From positions 3,162,001-3,226,000 of the forward strand of contig NZ_CP041970.1 in the NCBI RefSeq assembly GCF_009884975.1: a stretch of DNA of 64,000 bases, written 5' to 3'. The stretch is from Acinetobacter dispersus (GTDB lineage: Bacteria > Pseudomonadota > Gammaproteobacteria > Pseudomonadales > Moraxellaceae). Positions 1 through 9,014 of this stretch are shown piece by piece. The translations under genes were made by a program, and so were the position numbers. Under the pieces are notes generated by a model that saw only the letters and a program-made list of their open reading frames with translations, did no database searches and had not been told where the DNA came from. How positions within the stretch are numbered: the first letter of the stretch is position 1; each line of letters begins with the position of its first letter.

Positions 1-90
1 TAAAGAATGATTATTGAGGGCAAAACGACCACAACCAGCCAAACTTAAAGCTGAAATGACTAGGACAACACCAAGACGTAATTGCATCAT
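1..90 (-). CDS. N-terminal part of a lipoprotein (BamC/NlpB-like position), truncated by window edge
   Basis: The reverse strand from position 90 reads MMQLRLGVVLVISALSLAGC and then continues GRFALNNHSL to the window edge. This is a lipoprotein signal peptide with lipobox LAGC at about residues 17-20. It lies 12 bp downstream of dapA on the same strand, so the two are probably cotranscribed. In gammaproteobacteria the gene after dapA is commonly the Bam-complex lipoprotein BamC (NlpB). That identity is inferred from position only, because just the signal peptide is visible. The 3' end is outside the window. Confidence 0.6.
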   Translation of the reverse strand, partial: MMQLRLGVVLVISALSLAGCGRFALNNHSL

Positions 91-102
91 AAATTGCTCG
101 TA

Positions 103-996
103 TTAAATAATGCCCGCAGTTTTTAAATCTGTGCGGAGCGGTTCACGATATTGTTCTGCTAGAGCGGTTAGTGGCAGGCGTAAACCTGTACTAATGTATC
201 CCATCTCATGCAACGCCCATTTCACAGGAATTGGGTTTGATTCGCAAAACAAAATATTGTGTAGATTTGCAATTTGTTGATTCAGATTTTGCGCTTTTGC
301 TTTATCACCCGCCAAGGCAGCTTCACAAACTTCGCTCATTTGTTTTGGTGCAACATTGGCTGTTACAGAAATATTACCTTTAGCACCTAATAAAATCAGT
401 TCCCAAGCAGTTTCGTCATCGCCTGAGTAAACTGCGATTTTACCATTTAAACCTTCGATGAGGGCTTGACCACGTGGTACATCGCCTGTTGCATCTTTAA
501 TCCCAACAATGTTTTTAACATCGGCTAAACGAATGACAGTTTCATTTTGCATATCAACGCCAGTACGACCTGGAACATTATAAAGAATTTGTGGAATATC
601 AACTGCTTCAGCAATTGCTTTATAGTGTTGATATAAGCCTTCTTGTGTTGGTTTATTATAATATGGCGTAACGAGCAATGCCGCATCGGCACCGAGCTCT
701 TTCGCTGCTTTAGTGAGTTCGATTGCTTCGTGAGTTGAGTTTGCACCTGTGCCCGCGATAATTGGGATGCGTTTATTGGCTACACGAATCACTTCTTTGA
801 TGACTTGTGTGTGTTCTTCCATGCTTAATGTAGACGCTTCGCCCGTTGTGCCAACAGCAACAATACTATGTGTACCTTGTTGGACATGCCACTCAACGAG
901 CTTCTCAAGGCTCTTCCAATCTACGCGACCATCTTCAAACATAGGGGTGACGAGTGCGACAATTGAACCTTGAATATTCTGTGCTAGCTGAGTCAT
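103..996 (-). CDS. dapA: 4-hydroxy-tetrahydrodipicolinate synthase
   Basis: DapA condenses pyruvate with aspartate-4-semialdehyde in the first committed step of the diaminopimelate/lysine pathway in the cytoplasm. The 297-residue length is normal for this TIM-barrel family. Visible signatures are the GTTGE loop (Thr50-Thr51), the YNVPGR motif with Tyr139 and Arg144, and the Schiff-base lysine Lys167 in GIKDATGD. All catalytic residues are present. A lipoprotein gene follows 12 bp downstream on the same strand. The 278-bp gap upstream separates it from the divergent nicotinamidase gene and should hold both promoters. Confidence 0.97.
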   Translation of the reverse strand: MTQLAQNIQGSIVALVTPMFEDGRVDWKSLEKLVEWHVQQGTHSIVAVGTTGEASTLSMEEHTQVIKEVIRVANKRIPIIAGTGANSTHEAIELTKAAKELGADAALLVTPYYNKPTQEGLYQHYKAIAEAVDIPQILYNVPGRTGVDMQNETVIRLADVKNIVGIKDATGDVPRGQALIEGLNGKIAVYSGDDETAWELILLGAKGNISVTANVAPKQMSEVCEAALAGDKAKAQNLNQQIANLHNILFCESNPIPVKWALHEMGYISTGLRLPLTALAEQYREPLRTDLKTAGII

Positions 997-1274
997 TTTA
1001 AAAAACTATCCTATTTTCCCATCCGAGATTGAATTAGTTGAAACGAAATATTGGATGGTTGCAGTATTTTGATTCGCCGTTCAATAATGAATTCGATTGA
1101 ATGACAATTATGCAAATTATGACTGATCAGCGGCATAAGAACAATATGCTTTAGTCAAACAGCTGAAAACTTTCATTCATCTTTGTCCTGAATGATTTTC
1201 ATCTTATGAAATGTTGATGCATGGCTAGTCAGGCGAAGGCTGGCAGCGTATGGTATAGCAAGAAGTGATCTAGA

Positions 1275-1925
1275 TTGAATAATGAGATGCGTACAGACTC
1301 TAAACACAGTGCCTTAATTGTTGTTGATGTGCAAAATGGATTTACCCCGGGTGGAAACTTGGCAGTCACTGATGCTGATCAGATTATCCCTGTGATTAAT
1401 CAACTGGCGCGTCAGTTTGAAACGGTGGTGCTGACACAAGACTGGCATCCTGATCAGCATATTTCTTTTGCTGACAATCACGAAAATAAAGCGCCATTTG
1501 AAACCATTGAATTGTCCTATGGAACTCAAGTGTTATGGCCAAGACATTGTGTACAAGGCACACACGATGCTGAATTCCACCCCGATCTTGATATTCCAAC
1601 CGCGCAACTGATTATTCGCAAAGGCTTTCACGTCAATATTGATAGCTATTCTGCCTTTATGGAGGCGGATCGAAAAACCCCGACAGGTCTCAAGGGCTAT
1701 TTAAAAGAACACCAAATAGATACGGTCTATATTGTGGGGATTGCCACCGATTTTTGTGTGGCGTGGACGGCATTGGATGCTGCACAAATGGGTTTTAAAA
1801 CTTTTGTGATTGAAGATGCCTGTAAAGCCATTGATTTAAATGGTTCATTGCAAAACGCATGGCACAACATGTTAGAACAAGGCGTTCAACGTATTCAGTC
1901 AGCTACAATTTTGCCACAAGCTTGA
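1275..1925 (+). CDS. pncA: Nicotinamidase (isochorismatase-fold amidohydrolase)
   Basis: This enzyme hydrolyses nicotinamide to nicotinate and ammonia, feeding the Preiss-Handler NAD salvage route; pncB in this window (17332-18549) would use the product. The Asp-Lys-Cys triad is visible: Asp18 in VVDVQNGF, Lys116 in IIRKGF and Cys161 in GIATDFCV. The metal site is Asp56, His58 and His62 in DWHPDQH. The start is uncertain. A TTG at 1275 has a purine-rich AAGAAG about 9 nt upstream, and an in-frame ATG lies at 1287. Length (212-216 residues) fits the family. Confidence 0.93.
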   Translation: MNNEMRTDSKHSALIVVDVQNGFTPGGNLAVTDADQIIPVINQLARQFETVVLTQDWHPDQHISFADNHENKAPFETIELSYGTQVLWPRHCVQGTHDAEFHPDLDIPTAQLIIRKGFHVNIDSYSAFMEADRKTPTGLKGYLKEHQIDTVYIVGIATDFCVAWTALDAAQMGFKTFVIEDACKAIDLNGSLQNAWHNMLEQGVQRIQSATILPQA

Positions 1926-2010
1926 GCTGATTGATCTAAAGGCGTTAAACTTCTAAAACTGATGAATCAATATCAGTTAAATCATGACTTAAGGCAGAAT
2001 TGAGCGTTTT

Positions 2011-2475
2011 ATGACAGTCGAACTCGATGATTTTGATCAGAAAATTATTCATCATTTACAAATGAATGGACGTTTGGCCAATCAGGAGCTCGCTGAATTG
2101 GTGGGTTTGTCGACCTCGCAATGTTCACGCCGTCGTGTTCAACTGGAGCAGAAAAAAATCATCACAGGCTATTATGCACAAATTGCGTTGAGTGCTGATC
2201 CTGCGCCGATCATGGGCATTATTGAAGTGAAACTGCAGAATTATCATGATGCTACCCATGATCGTTTTGTTGAATTTCTGATGCATGAGCCTGCGGTTAA
2301 AGATATTCATAAACTGACAGGCAGTTATGATTTTGCACTGAAAGTTGCGGTTAAGAACTTGGATGAAATGGTCAAGTTGATCGGTATTCTATCTTCACAA
2401 AACTTTGGCGTCAGTAATCTGAATACCTCTATTGTGCTTGAAAAATTAAAAGAAAATGGGATCGCGATTAAATAA
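2011..2475 (+). CDS. Lrp/AsnC family transcriptional regulator
   Basis: A 154-residue protein with the two-part Lrp/AsnC layout. The N-terminal helix-turn-helix spans about residues 6-60 (LDDFDQKIIHHLQMNGR, then LAELVGLSTSQCSRRRVQLE). The C-terminal RAM/ligand-binding domain spans about 68-150 and includes the GSYDFALKV segment. Such proteins usually sense amino acids and control their metabolism or transport. No target can be assigned here. It lies 85 bp after pncA and 217 bp before a YitT-type membrane protein, either of which could be in its regulon. Confidence 0.9.
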   Translation: MTVELDDFDQKIIHHLQMNGRLANQELAELVGLSTSQCSRRRVQLEQKKIITGYYAQIALSADPAPIMGIIEVKLQNYHDATHDRFVEFLMHEPAVKDIHKLTGSYDFALKVAVKNLDEMVKLIGILSSQNFGVSNLNTSIVLEKLKENGIAIK

Positions 2476-2692
2476 AGGCTAAGCTGGTTGTCGCTTCATT
2501 CGATACAAAATAACAGGCTGAGAGATTGACAACTATACAATATTCAAAATGGATGATTTTGAATATAAATTGCATTTATGGCAAAAAGATAAGAATAAAT
2601 TGCGAAATTTTAATAAAAATGATCAAATATGTCATGTCTTTCCGTGAAAGACGTCTCTCCCTTTAGCTGTTCTCCTATTGAGTTGTACCATT

Positions 2693-3331
2693 ATGAATAC
2701 CGAGCAAAATGTATCTCTGGTAAGTCCAGTCATGCCTGTGATTGACCAGCACTCTAAAATTGAAGATGCATTGGCGATGTTGATCGGAACATTCATTCTT
2801 TCGTTTGCCATGACGTTATTACAGCAAGCAGGGATCATGACAGGTGGTACAGCAGGTTTATCTTTATTGCTCCACTACATTACCGACATCAAATTTGGTG
2901 TTTTGTTTTTCCTGATCAATATCCCATTTTATTATTTTGCCTATAAAAAAATGGGTATCGCGTTGGTAGTGAAAACCTTTATTGCCGTTGCATTATTAGC
3001 GGGGTTTACTGAAATGATCCCACAATTTTTTCACCTTTCGGATGTTAATCCGATTTACGCAACGATTTTTGCCAATGTCTTAATGGGGGTGAGTTTTTTG
3101 ATTCTCTTTAGACATCGTTCTAGCCTAGGTGGTATCAATTTACTGGCGCTGTATTTACAGGAGCGCTTTAATATTGCCGCAGGAAAAGTACAGTTGGGCA
3201 TTGATCTGATTATCTTGTTGGCTTCATTGTTCTTTGTGGATTGGAAATTAATTCTAATTTCAATTTTAGGCGTGATTATTCTTAATTCGATTGTTTTACT
3301 GAATCATAAAACCACAAGATACGTGGCTTAA
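2693..3331 (+). CDS. YitT family inner-membrane protein
   Basis: About 212 residues from the ATG at 2693; a TTG at 2678 would add five residues, and neither has a convincing Shine-Dalgarno sequence. The protein is hydrophobic, with about five or six membrane segments. It begins with a short polar stretch followed by the YitT/DUF161 signature ALAMLIGTFILSFAMTLL and a GIMTGGTAGLSLLLHY loop. The later RHRSSLGGINLLALYLQE segment also fits the family. The C-terminal cytosolic domain found in longer Bacillus YitT proteins is absent. The function of the family is unknown. A 7-bp hairpin (2636-2652) lies in the leader. Confidence 0.8.
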   Translation: MNTEQNVSLVSPVMPVIDQHSKIEDALAMLIGTFILSFAMTLLQQAGIMTGGTAGLSLLLHYITDIKFGVLFFLINIPFYYFAYKKMGIALVVKTFIAVALLAGFTEMIPQFFHLSDVNPIYATIFANVLMGVSFLILFRHRSSLGGINLLALYLQERFNIAAGKVQLGIDLIILLASLFFVDWKLILISILGVIILNSIVLLNHKTTRYVA

Positions 3332-3369
3332 ACTTAAGATTTTTATTCTAATTAACTAAAAAATATAAA

Positions 3370-3402
3370 GAAAACTCGAAGGAGGGTAAACCCTCCTTCG
3401 AG
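3370..3402 (-). terminator. Rho-independent terminator of the rib-glm operon
   Basis: A perfect 12-bp stem (CTCGAAGGAGGG at 3375-3386 and CCCTCCTTCGAG at 3391-3402) encloses a TAAA loop. Read on the minus strand it is followed by TTTT and lies 9 bp beyond the glmS stop. The plus-strand side lacks a T run, so it mainly serves glmS. Confidence 0.9.
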
Positions 3403-3410
3403 GTAAAATA

Positions 3411-5249
3411 TTATTCTACAGTGACACTCTTCGCGAGGTTACGTGGCTGATCGACATCTGTACCGCGTAACACTGCGACATGGTAAGACAACAACTGCAC
3501 AGGTACGCTATAAACAATCGGTGCTAACCATTCATTTACCGCAGGGATGTGTACAACATGTTGACGGTCTTTACCATGAATACCGCTGTTTTCATCTGCA
3601 AAGACAAACAGTTCACCACCACGTGCTTGTACTTCTTCCATATTTGATTTGAGTTTATCAAGCATGTCATCTTGAGGCGCTAAAATCACGACAGGCATTT
3701 CATTATCCACCAAAGCTAGTGGACCATGTTTAAGCTCGCCTGCAGCATAACCTTCCGCATGAATATATGAAATTTCTTTCAACTTCAATGCGCCTTCAAG
3801 TGCGATTGGGAAGTGTGTTCCACGACCCAAGAATAAGCAGTGATTTTTCTCAACGAACAATGCCGATAAACGTAGAATCTCAGTATCACCTTGTAAGGTA
3901 TCTAAAATTACTTTCGGGCAATGCCATAAGGCAGTGGTGATTTCATTCAGTTGGGCATCAGACAGGCGATTTTTGACTTGACCAACTTTCAAGATTAACA
4001 GCATCAACGCTGCAAGCTGAGTAGTAAAGGCTTTGGTTGATGCCACCCCAATTTCAGGACCAGCAAGCGTCAGTAAATGATGATCTGTTTCGCGTACCAT
4101 AGATGAGGTTGCGACGTTACAAATCGTCATGGTGCTGATGTCAATGTTGCTTGCTTTGGCACGTTTTTGTGTTTCACGTAACGCTGCTAAAGTATCGGCT
4201 GTTTCACCAGATTGTGAAATACAGATATATAGTGTATTTGCCACAATCACTGGTGTACGGTAACGGAACTCACTTGCAATCTCAACTTGGCAAGGTACGC
4301 CAATCAGCTGTTCAAACCAATATTTAGCAATCATCCCTGCATGGTAACTGGTACCACAGGCAATGATTTGCACTTGCTGAATCTTGTCAAAATCAGCATT
4401 GGCATGGCTGAGGAAATCTTCACGTAAGCTGTTGCCATTTAATGCTTGAGAAATGGTTTGTTGAATTGCTTCTGGTTGCTCATAAATTTCTTTGAGCATG
4501 AAGTGCTTATATTCACCCTTAGATACATTGCTAACCGTTGCATCCAACTCTTTGACTGGGCGTTCAACACGTTGACCCTTTGCAAAAACTTCGATGCTAG
4601 TACGTGTAAGGCGAGCAATATCACCTTCCTCTAAATACACGAAACGATTGGTCACAGGCAATAAAGCCAATTGGTCTGAGCTGATAAAGTTTTCACCAAT
4701 ACCAACACCAATCACTAAAGGTGAGCCTTCACGAACAGTGATTAGCTCGTTTGGATGTGCCGTATGCACAATCCCAAGTGCATAAGCTCCCTTCAGGCGC
4801 GGTGTAATCTTTTGTACAGCTTCTAACAGACTGTCTGTTTGCTTCAATGCATCGTTAACGAGATGCGCAACAACTTCGGTATCGGTTTGTGAAGTAAATA
4901 CATAGCCTAGCGCTTGTAATTCATCTTTCAGCTCTTGATAGTTTTCAATGATACCGTTATGAACCACAGCCACGTTGCCTGAAACGTGCGGATGTGCATT
5001 ATTTTCAGTCGGTTTACCATGAGTTGCCCAACGTGTGTGTGCAATCCCGACATTTCCAGTTAAGTGCTGTTCTGACACGGCTTCAGCCAAGTTGGCAACT
5101 TTACCAACGCGACGTTCACGTAAGATTTTTTGATTATTTAATAAAGCTAAGCCTGCAGAGTCATAGCCACGGTATTCAAGACGTTTAAGGCCTTCAATAA
5201 GAATATCGGTTACACAACGTTCAGCAACGCCACCAACAATACCACACAT
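3411..5249 (-). CDS. glmS: Glutamine--fructose-6-phosphate aminotransferase (isomerizing)
   Basis: GlmS makes glucosamine-6-phosphate from fructose-6-phosphate and glutamine, the entry to UDP-GlcNAc for peptidoglycan and LPS. The protein has 612 residues, the usual length. The N-terminal class II glutaminase domain starts with the nucleophile Cys2 (MCGIVGG) and carries RWATHG and HNGIIEN motifs. Two SIS sugar-isomerase domains follow, with SQSGETADT near the middle. It ends in the characteristic LAKSVTVE tail. It is 12 bp downstream of glmU, so two steps of the same pathway are encoded together at the end of a long operon. Confidence 0.98.
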   Translation of the reverse strand: MCGIVGGVAERCVTDILIEGLKRLEYRGYDSAGLALLNNQKILRERRVGKVANLAEAVSEQHLTGNVGIAHTRWATHGKPTENNAHPHVSGNVAVVHNGIIENYQELKDELQALGYVFTSQTDTEVVAHLVNDALKQTDSLLEAVQKITPRLKGAYALGIVHTAHPNELITVREGSPLVIGVGIGENFISSDQLALLPVTNRFVYLEEGDIARLTRTSIEVFAKGQRVERPVKELDATVSNVSKGEYKHFMLKEIYEQPEAIQQTISQALNGNSLREDFLSHANADFDKIQQVQIIACGTSYHAGMIAKYWFEQLIGVPCQVEIASEFRYRTPVIVANTLYICISQSGETADTLAALRETQKRAKASNIDISTMTICNVATSSMVRETDHHLLTLAGPEIGVASTKAFTTQLAALMLLILKVGQVKNRLSDAQLNEITTALWHCPKVILDTLQGDTEILRLSALFVEKNHCLFLGRGTHFPIALEGALKLKEISYIHAEGYAAGELKHGPLALVDNEMPVVILAPQDDMLDKLKSNMEEVQARGGELFVFADENSGIHGKDRQHVVHIPAVNEWLAPIVYSVPVQLLSYHVAVLRGTDVDQPRNLAKSVTVE

Positions 5250-5261
5250 AATTTTATCCTC

Positions 5262-6626
5262 TTATTTTTTCAGCTTTTGGGGACGTTGATAATTTGCTTT
5301 TTCAAACTGTTTTGATCGTTCGACAGCTAAACTATGCTCAGCCACATCTCGGGTGAGGGTTGATCCTGCACCTGTTGTTGCGCCTTGACCAATTTTGATT
5401 GGTGCAACCAATGAGTTATTGGTACCAATAAATACATTGTCTTCGATAATAGTACGATGTTTGTTCGCACCATCATAATTACAGGTAATGGTGCCTGCAC
5501 CAATATTACAACCCGCACCAATATCAGCATCACCTAAATAGGTGAAATGGTTGGCTTTGGAGCCAAGTCCGATATTTGAATTTTTCACTTCTACGAAGTT
5601 ACCGATATGTACGTCATTGGCAAGGTTTGCACCTGGACGTAAACGCGCGAAAGGACCAATTTGAGCACTTTCACCAACCACTGCATTTTCAAAAATGCTA
5701 TAGGCTTGAACTTTGGTGCCCGCAGCAATACGGGTATTTTTTAAAATACATCCTGCACCGAGTTGTACGTTATCGCCCAGTTCACAGTCGCCTTCGATGA
5801 TGACATTGACATCAATTTGTACGTCTTGTCCACATTTTAAACTGCCGCGTAAATCAAAACGATTTGGGTCAATCAGGTGAACGCCTTGCAGCATCAATTC
5901 TTTGGCTTGCTGCTGCTGGAACTGACGCTCCAAGGTAGCAAGTTGTAAGCGGTTATTCACACCTTCAACCTCAAACGCAAGCTCTGGTTCAACTGAGGCA
6001 ACTTCTAAGCCATCTGCAATTGCCATTGCGACAATATCGGTGAGGTAATATTCGCCTTGTGCATTTTCATTGGAAAGTTGAGGCAACCACTCATGCAGTT
6101 TTGCATTACTGACACAATAAATGCCTGTATTAAATTCTTTAATTTGGCGTTGTTCTTCGTTGGCATCTTTATGTTCAACAATGGCTTGAATTTTACCATC
6201 TTTGCGAACAATACGACCATAACCTGTTGCATCATCGACAATGAGTGTGACTAAGCCAATGCCTGTTTGGGTTGATGCATCCAATAATTTTTGTAGGGTA
6301 TCTGCCTGAATACAGGGCACATCGCCTGATAAAATCAGTGAGACACCTTCTTGCGGTAGCACAGGCAAAGTCATTTGCACGGCATGACCTGTTCCCAGTT
6401 GTTCTGCTTGTTCAACCCATTCGATTTGTTCGGCAGCAAAGTTTTGTTTAACCAGTTCACCGCCATGTCCATAAATGGTAATAATATTTTGGGCATGGAG
6501 TTTTTTTGCCGTTTGAATCACGTGTCCAAGCAGTGGACGACCTGCAAGTGGTTGTAATACTTTTGGTAGTTGTGAACGCATTCGCGTTCCTTTCCCTGCT
6601 GCAAGAATAATAACAGTCGTTGACAT
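5262..6626 (-). CDS. glmU: Bifunctional UDP-GlcNAc pyrophosphorylase / glucosamine-1-phosphate acetyltransferase
   Basis: GlmU acetylates glucosamine-1-phosphate and couples it to UTP, giving UDP-GlcNAc. The N-terminal nucleotidyltransferase domain (about 1-230) shows the LAAGKGTRM signature and PKVL. The C-terminal half is a left-handed beta-helix built of hexapeptide repeats, with the RPGA, VEVKNS and [17 protein letters not shown] segments typical of the acetyltransferase site. The 454-residue length is normal and no key region is missing. It lies between pgpA (21 bp upstream) and glmS (12 bp downstream). Confidence 0.98.
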   Translation of the reverse strand: MSTTVIILAAGKGTRMRSQLPKVLQPLAGRPLLGHVIQTAKKLHAQNIITIYGHGGELVKQNFAAEQIEWVEQAEQLGTGHAVQMTLPVLPQEGVSLILSGDVPCIQADTLQKLLDASTQTGIGLVTLIVDDATGYGRIVRKDGKIQAIVEHKDANEEQRQIKEFNTGIYCVSNAKLHEWLPQLSNENAQGEYYLTDIVAMAIADGLEVASVEPELAFEVEGVNNRLQLATLERQFQQQQAKELMLQGVHLIDPNRFDLRGSLKCGQDVQIDVNVIIEGDCELGDNVQLGAGCILKNTRIAAGTKVQAYSIFENAVVGESAQIGPFARLRPGANLANDVHIGNFVEVKNSNIGLGSKANHFTYLGDADIGAGCNIGAGTITCNYDGANKHRTIIEDNVFIGTNNSLVAPIKIGQGATTGAGSTLTRDVAEHSLAVERSKQFEKANYQRPQKLKK

Positions 6627-6647
6627 AACTAACTCTAATTCAATGGC

Positions 6648-7169
6648 TTAAGTCAAAATATAAAAATGAAGAATAAAAATACAGAGCGCTGCCCAAATTC
6701 CCGCAATAATGTCATCCAGCATAATTCCGAAGCCGCCAGACACTTTTTGATCTGCCCAACTAATTGGAAAAGGTTTCCAGACATCAAATATACGGAATAA
6801 TACGAATCCAACAATGACCCACAGCCAATTCATTTGCTGTAAATACAGCAAAGGTAACAGGGTGATTGATTGACCTGCAAATTCATCCCAAACAATACGT
6901 CCGTCATCATGAACATTGATGACTTTTGCGGTATGTCCACAGATATAAATGCCAATTAAGGACATGAATATGATTGCAATCAGGCTTGCTGATAAACCCA
7001 AATATAACCACAGTGGGACAAATAACAGCGCAAAGGCAGAACCAAAAGTTCCAGGTGCTTTAGGTGCTAAACCAGAGCCAAAACCGACACCGCAGAATAC
7101 GATGAAGCGGTCAAACCAAGTCATTTGGTTAAAGTGAATGGGAGGCTTATGCAAAGTGTTGGTATCCAT
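6648..7169 (-). CDS. pgpA: Phosphatidylglycerophosphatase A
   Basis: PgpA removes the phosphate from phosphatidylglycerophosphate in the inner membrane. Signatures seen are FGSGLAPKAPGTFGS near the N terminus, the VWDEFAGQSITL motif, and RIFDVWKPFPISWADQKVSGGFGIMLDDIIAG, which holds conserved acidic residues. Three or four hydrophobic segments are present. From the ATG at 7169 the protein has 173 residues and overlaps the end of thiL by 23 bp, implying translational coupling. A TTG at 7205 or an ATG at 7175 is also possible. The thiL-pgpA order is conserved in many proteobacteria. Confidence 0.92.
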   Translation of the reverse strand: MDTNTLHKPPIHFNQMTWFDRFIVFCGVGFGSGLAPKAPGTFGSAFALLFVPLWLYLGLSASLIAIIFMSLIGIYICGHTAKVINVHDDGRIVWDEFAGQSITLLPLLYLQQMNWLWVIVGFVLFRIFDVWKPFPISWADQKVSGGFGIMLDDIIAGIWAALCIFILHFYILT

Positions 7170-8064
7170 GAACATGTAATGGGTGTGCTTTGCCCATATA
7201 CTCAAATAACAATCCAGTTTGTTGGGTAATTTCGCCGATTATTGTAAGCGGAACATCTAATTGTTGTCGCGACAGTTCTTTGAAGTTTTGCGGTGATATT
7301 GTAAAGCATAATTCGTAATCATCACCACCTGCAAGTGCATAATGCCAAGCCTGTTGCAAATCAAGCTGTTTGAGTGATGCATCTATCGGAAGCTGATCTA
7401 GCTGTAATTTTGCACCGACATCGGATGCTTTTAAAATATGACCTAAGTCTTGAGCCAATCCATCTGAGATATCAATCATACTCGATGCCAACCCTTTGAG
7501 TTGTTGACCCAAATGACAACGTGGGGTTGGATAATCTAAGCGTTGTTGTAGTGTATGGCCTAGATGCTGTAATCCAAACGCGGCATCGCCAATTTGCCCA
7601 CTGACACAAATATAGTCGCCGATTTGAGCGCCTGCGCGAGTAATGGCCTGACCCTGTTCAATCCAGCCTAAGGCGGTCACACTAATGGTCAGTTGAGCAC
7701 TTTGAGTGGTATCACCACCAATCAGACTGACACCAAACTGATCGCAGCAATCAAACAAGCCCTGACTAAAGCCAGCCAGCCAGTCATGATCAACAGTCGG
7801 GAGACTCAGTGCGAGTAAAATACTATGGGGTTTTGCTCCCATTGCCGCCAAGTCCGATAAATTGACAGCGACACTTTTCCAGCCGATGGCGTGAGCAGCA
7901 GTATCTAAGGGGAAATGACGACCAGCAACCAGTGTATCTGCACAGATCACCAATTGTTGTGAAGGAGGGGGGGTAACGATGGCTGAGTCATCTCCGATAC
8001 CTAAACTGACATCAGATTTGGATGCACGTTTAAAGTAACGTTCAATAATGGAAAACTCAGCCAT
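7147..8064 (-). CDS. thiL: Thiamine-monophosphate kinase
   Basis: ThiL phosphorylates thiamine monophosphate to the active cofactor thiamine diphosphate. The 305-residue protein belongs to the PurM/AIR-synthase fold. It shows the N-terminal GIGDDSAIV motif (metal and ATP binding), NLSDLAAMGA, the SLIGGDTT segment, and SSMIDISDGLAQDLGHI. These match ThiL closely. It sits 15 bp after nusB and overlaps pgpA, inside the riboflavin-NusB-thiamine cluster that is common in proteobacteria. Confidence 0.96.
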   Translation of the reverse strand: MAEFSIIERYFKRASKSDVSLGIGDDSAIVTPPPSQQLVICADTLVAGRHFPLDTAAHAIGWKSVAVNLSDLAAMGAKPHSILLALSLPTVDHDWLAGFSQGLFDCCDQFGVSLIGGDTTQSAQLTISVTALGWIEQGQAITRAGAQIGDYICVSGQIGDAAFGLQHLGHTLQQRLDYPTPRCHLGQQLKGLASSMIDISDGLAQDLGHILKASDVGAKLQLDQLPIDASLKQLDLQQAWHYALAGGDDYELCFTISPQNFKELSRQQLDVPLTIIGEITQQTGLLFEYMGKAHPLHVHGYQHFA

Positions 8065-8079
8065 ACAACATCAAGCCTA

Positions 8080-8529
8080 TTATTTTGCTTGTTGTTTTTC
8101 AGCTTCACGAAGCTTTGAGGAAAGACGGTCTAATACACCGTTGATGTATTTATGACTATCTGCGCCACCAAAGTGTTTAGCTAGCTCAATTGCTTCATCA
8201 AGTACAACACGGTATGGAACTTCGAGATGATCTCGTAATTCATACGCACCGAGTCGTAGGGTTGCAAGCTCGACACCATCCAATGCGCTTAATTCACGAT
8301 CAAGCACTGGAATGAGCAACTCATCTAAAGCTTCATGTTGAGCAATCACTTGAGTGAGTAATTCATGGTAATAGTTAAGGTCAACTTTGTGCATGGCATT
8401 TTCTACACGCGTGCGTGCTTCAATTTCATGTACTGGGTTCTGACTCATTTGCCATTCATAAATCCCTTGTACAGCAAAACGACGTGCTTTGCGTTTCGCT
8501 GCATAAGCGGCCTGAAGTGTTTGCGACAT
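8080..8529 (-). CDS. nusB: Transcription antitermination factor NusB
   Basis: NusB binds boxA RNA with ribosomal protein S10 (NusE) to support antitermination, mainly in rRNA operons. The protein has 149 residues, is all-helical in character, and starts with the arginine-rich [17 protein letters not shown]. The C-terminal signature [17 protein letters not shown] followed by [10 protein letters not shown] is diagnostic. It begins 3 bp after the lumazine synthase stop codon, so the two are tightly coupled. Confidence 0.97.
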   Translation of the reverse strand: MSQTLQAAYAAKRKARRFAVQGIYEWQMSQNPVHEIEARTRVENAMHKVDLNYYHELLTQVIAQHEALDELLIPVLDRELSALDGVELATLRLGAYELRDHLEVPYRVVLDEAIELAKHFGGADSHKYINGVLDRLSSKLREAEKQQAK

Positions 8530-8532
8530 GCT

Positions 8533-9003
8533 TTAAATTGCCTTTAATAAGTTAACCATTTCGATTGCAGTCAATGCAGCTTCGCTACCTTTGTTTCCTG
8601 CTTTCGTACCAGAACGCTCGATTGCTTGCTCAATGCTGTCTGTAGTCAATACACCATTGATTACAGGCATTGTGCTTTCAAGAGCAATCACGCCTAAGCC
8701 TTTTGCACATTCACCTGCAACAAAGTCAAAGTGAGGTGTGCTGCCACGAATCACTGCACCTAATGCAATGATGGCATCAAATTTATTTGAAGCTGCTAAT
8801 TTTTTCGCAACAATCGGCAGTTCCCATGCACCTGGTGCATGAATAACAGTAATCGCTTCTTCTGCAACGCCATGACGTTTTAGAGTGTCGATTGCGCCTT
8901 CAAGTAAATGTTCAACAACGAAGCTGTTGAAACGACCGACTAAGATCGCATAACGACCTTCGCTTGCGAGATGTAATAAACCTTCAATTCGGCGAATTGC
9001 CAT
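8533..9003 (-). CDS. ribH: 6,7-dimethyl-8-ribityllumazine synthase
   Basis: Lumazine synthase condenses 3,4-dihydroxy-2-butanone-4-phosphate with the ribitylamino-pyrimidine; riboflavin synthase then makes riboflavin. The 156-residue protein carries the substrate-binding APGAWELP motif and [19 protein letters not shown], with the catalytic His in HFDFV, followed by [11 protein letters not shown]. Length is typical for the subunit. It follows ribBX by 11 bp, placing two consecutive riboflavin enzymes together. It is called ribE in some nomenclatures. Confidence 0.97.
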   Translation of the reverse strand: MAIRRIEGLLHLASEGRYAILVGRFNSFVVEHLLEGAIDTLKRHGVAEEAITVIHAPGAWELPIVAKKLAASNKFDAIIALGAVIRGSTPHFDFVAGECAKGLGVIALESTMPVINGVLTTDSIEQAIERSGTKAGNKGSEAALTAIEMVNLLKAI

Positions 9004-9014
9004 AGCAACCTCGA

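Noticed and set aside
5327..6254. Several sizeable open frames overlapping glmU on both strands
   Set aside because: They are shadows of glmU; repetitive hexapeptide codons keep other frames open.
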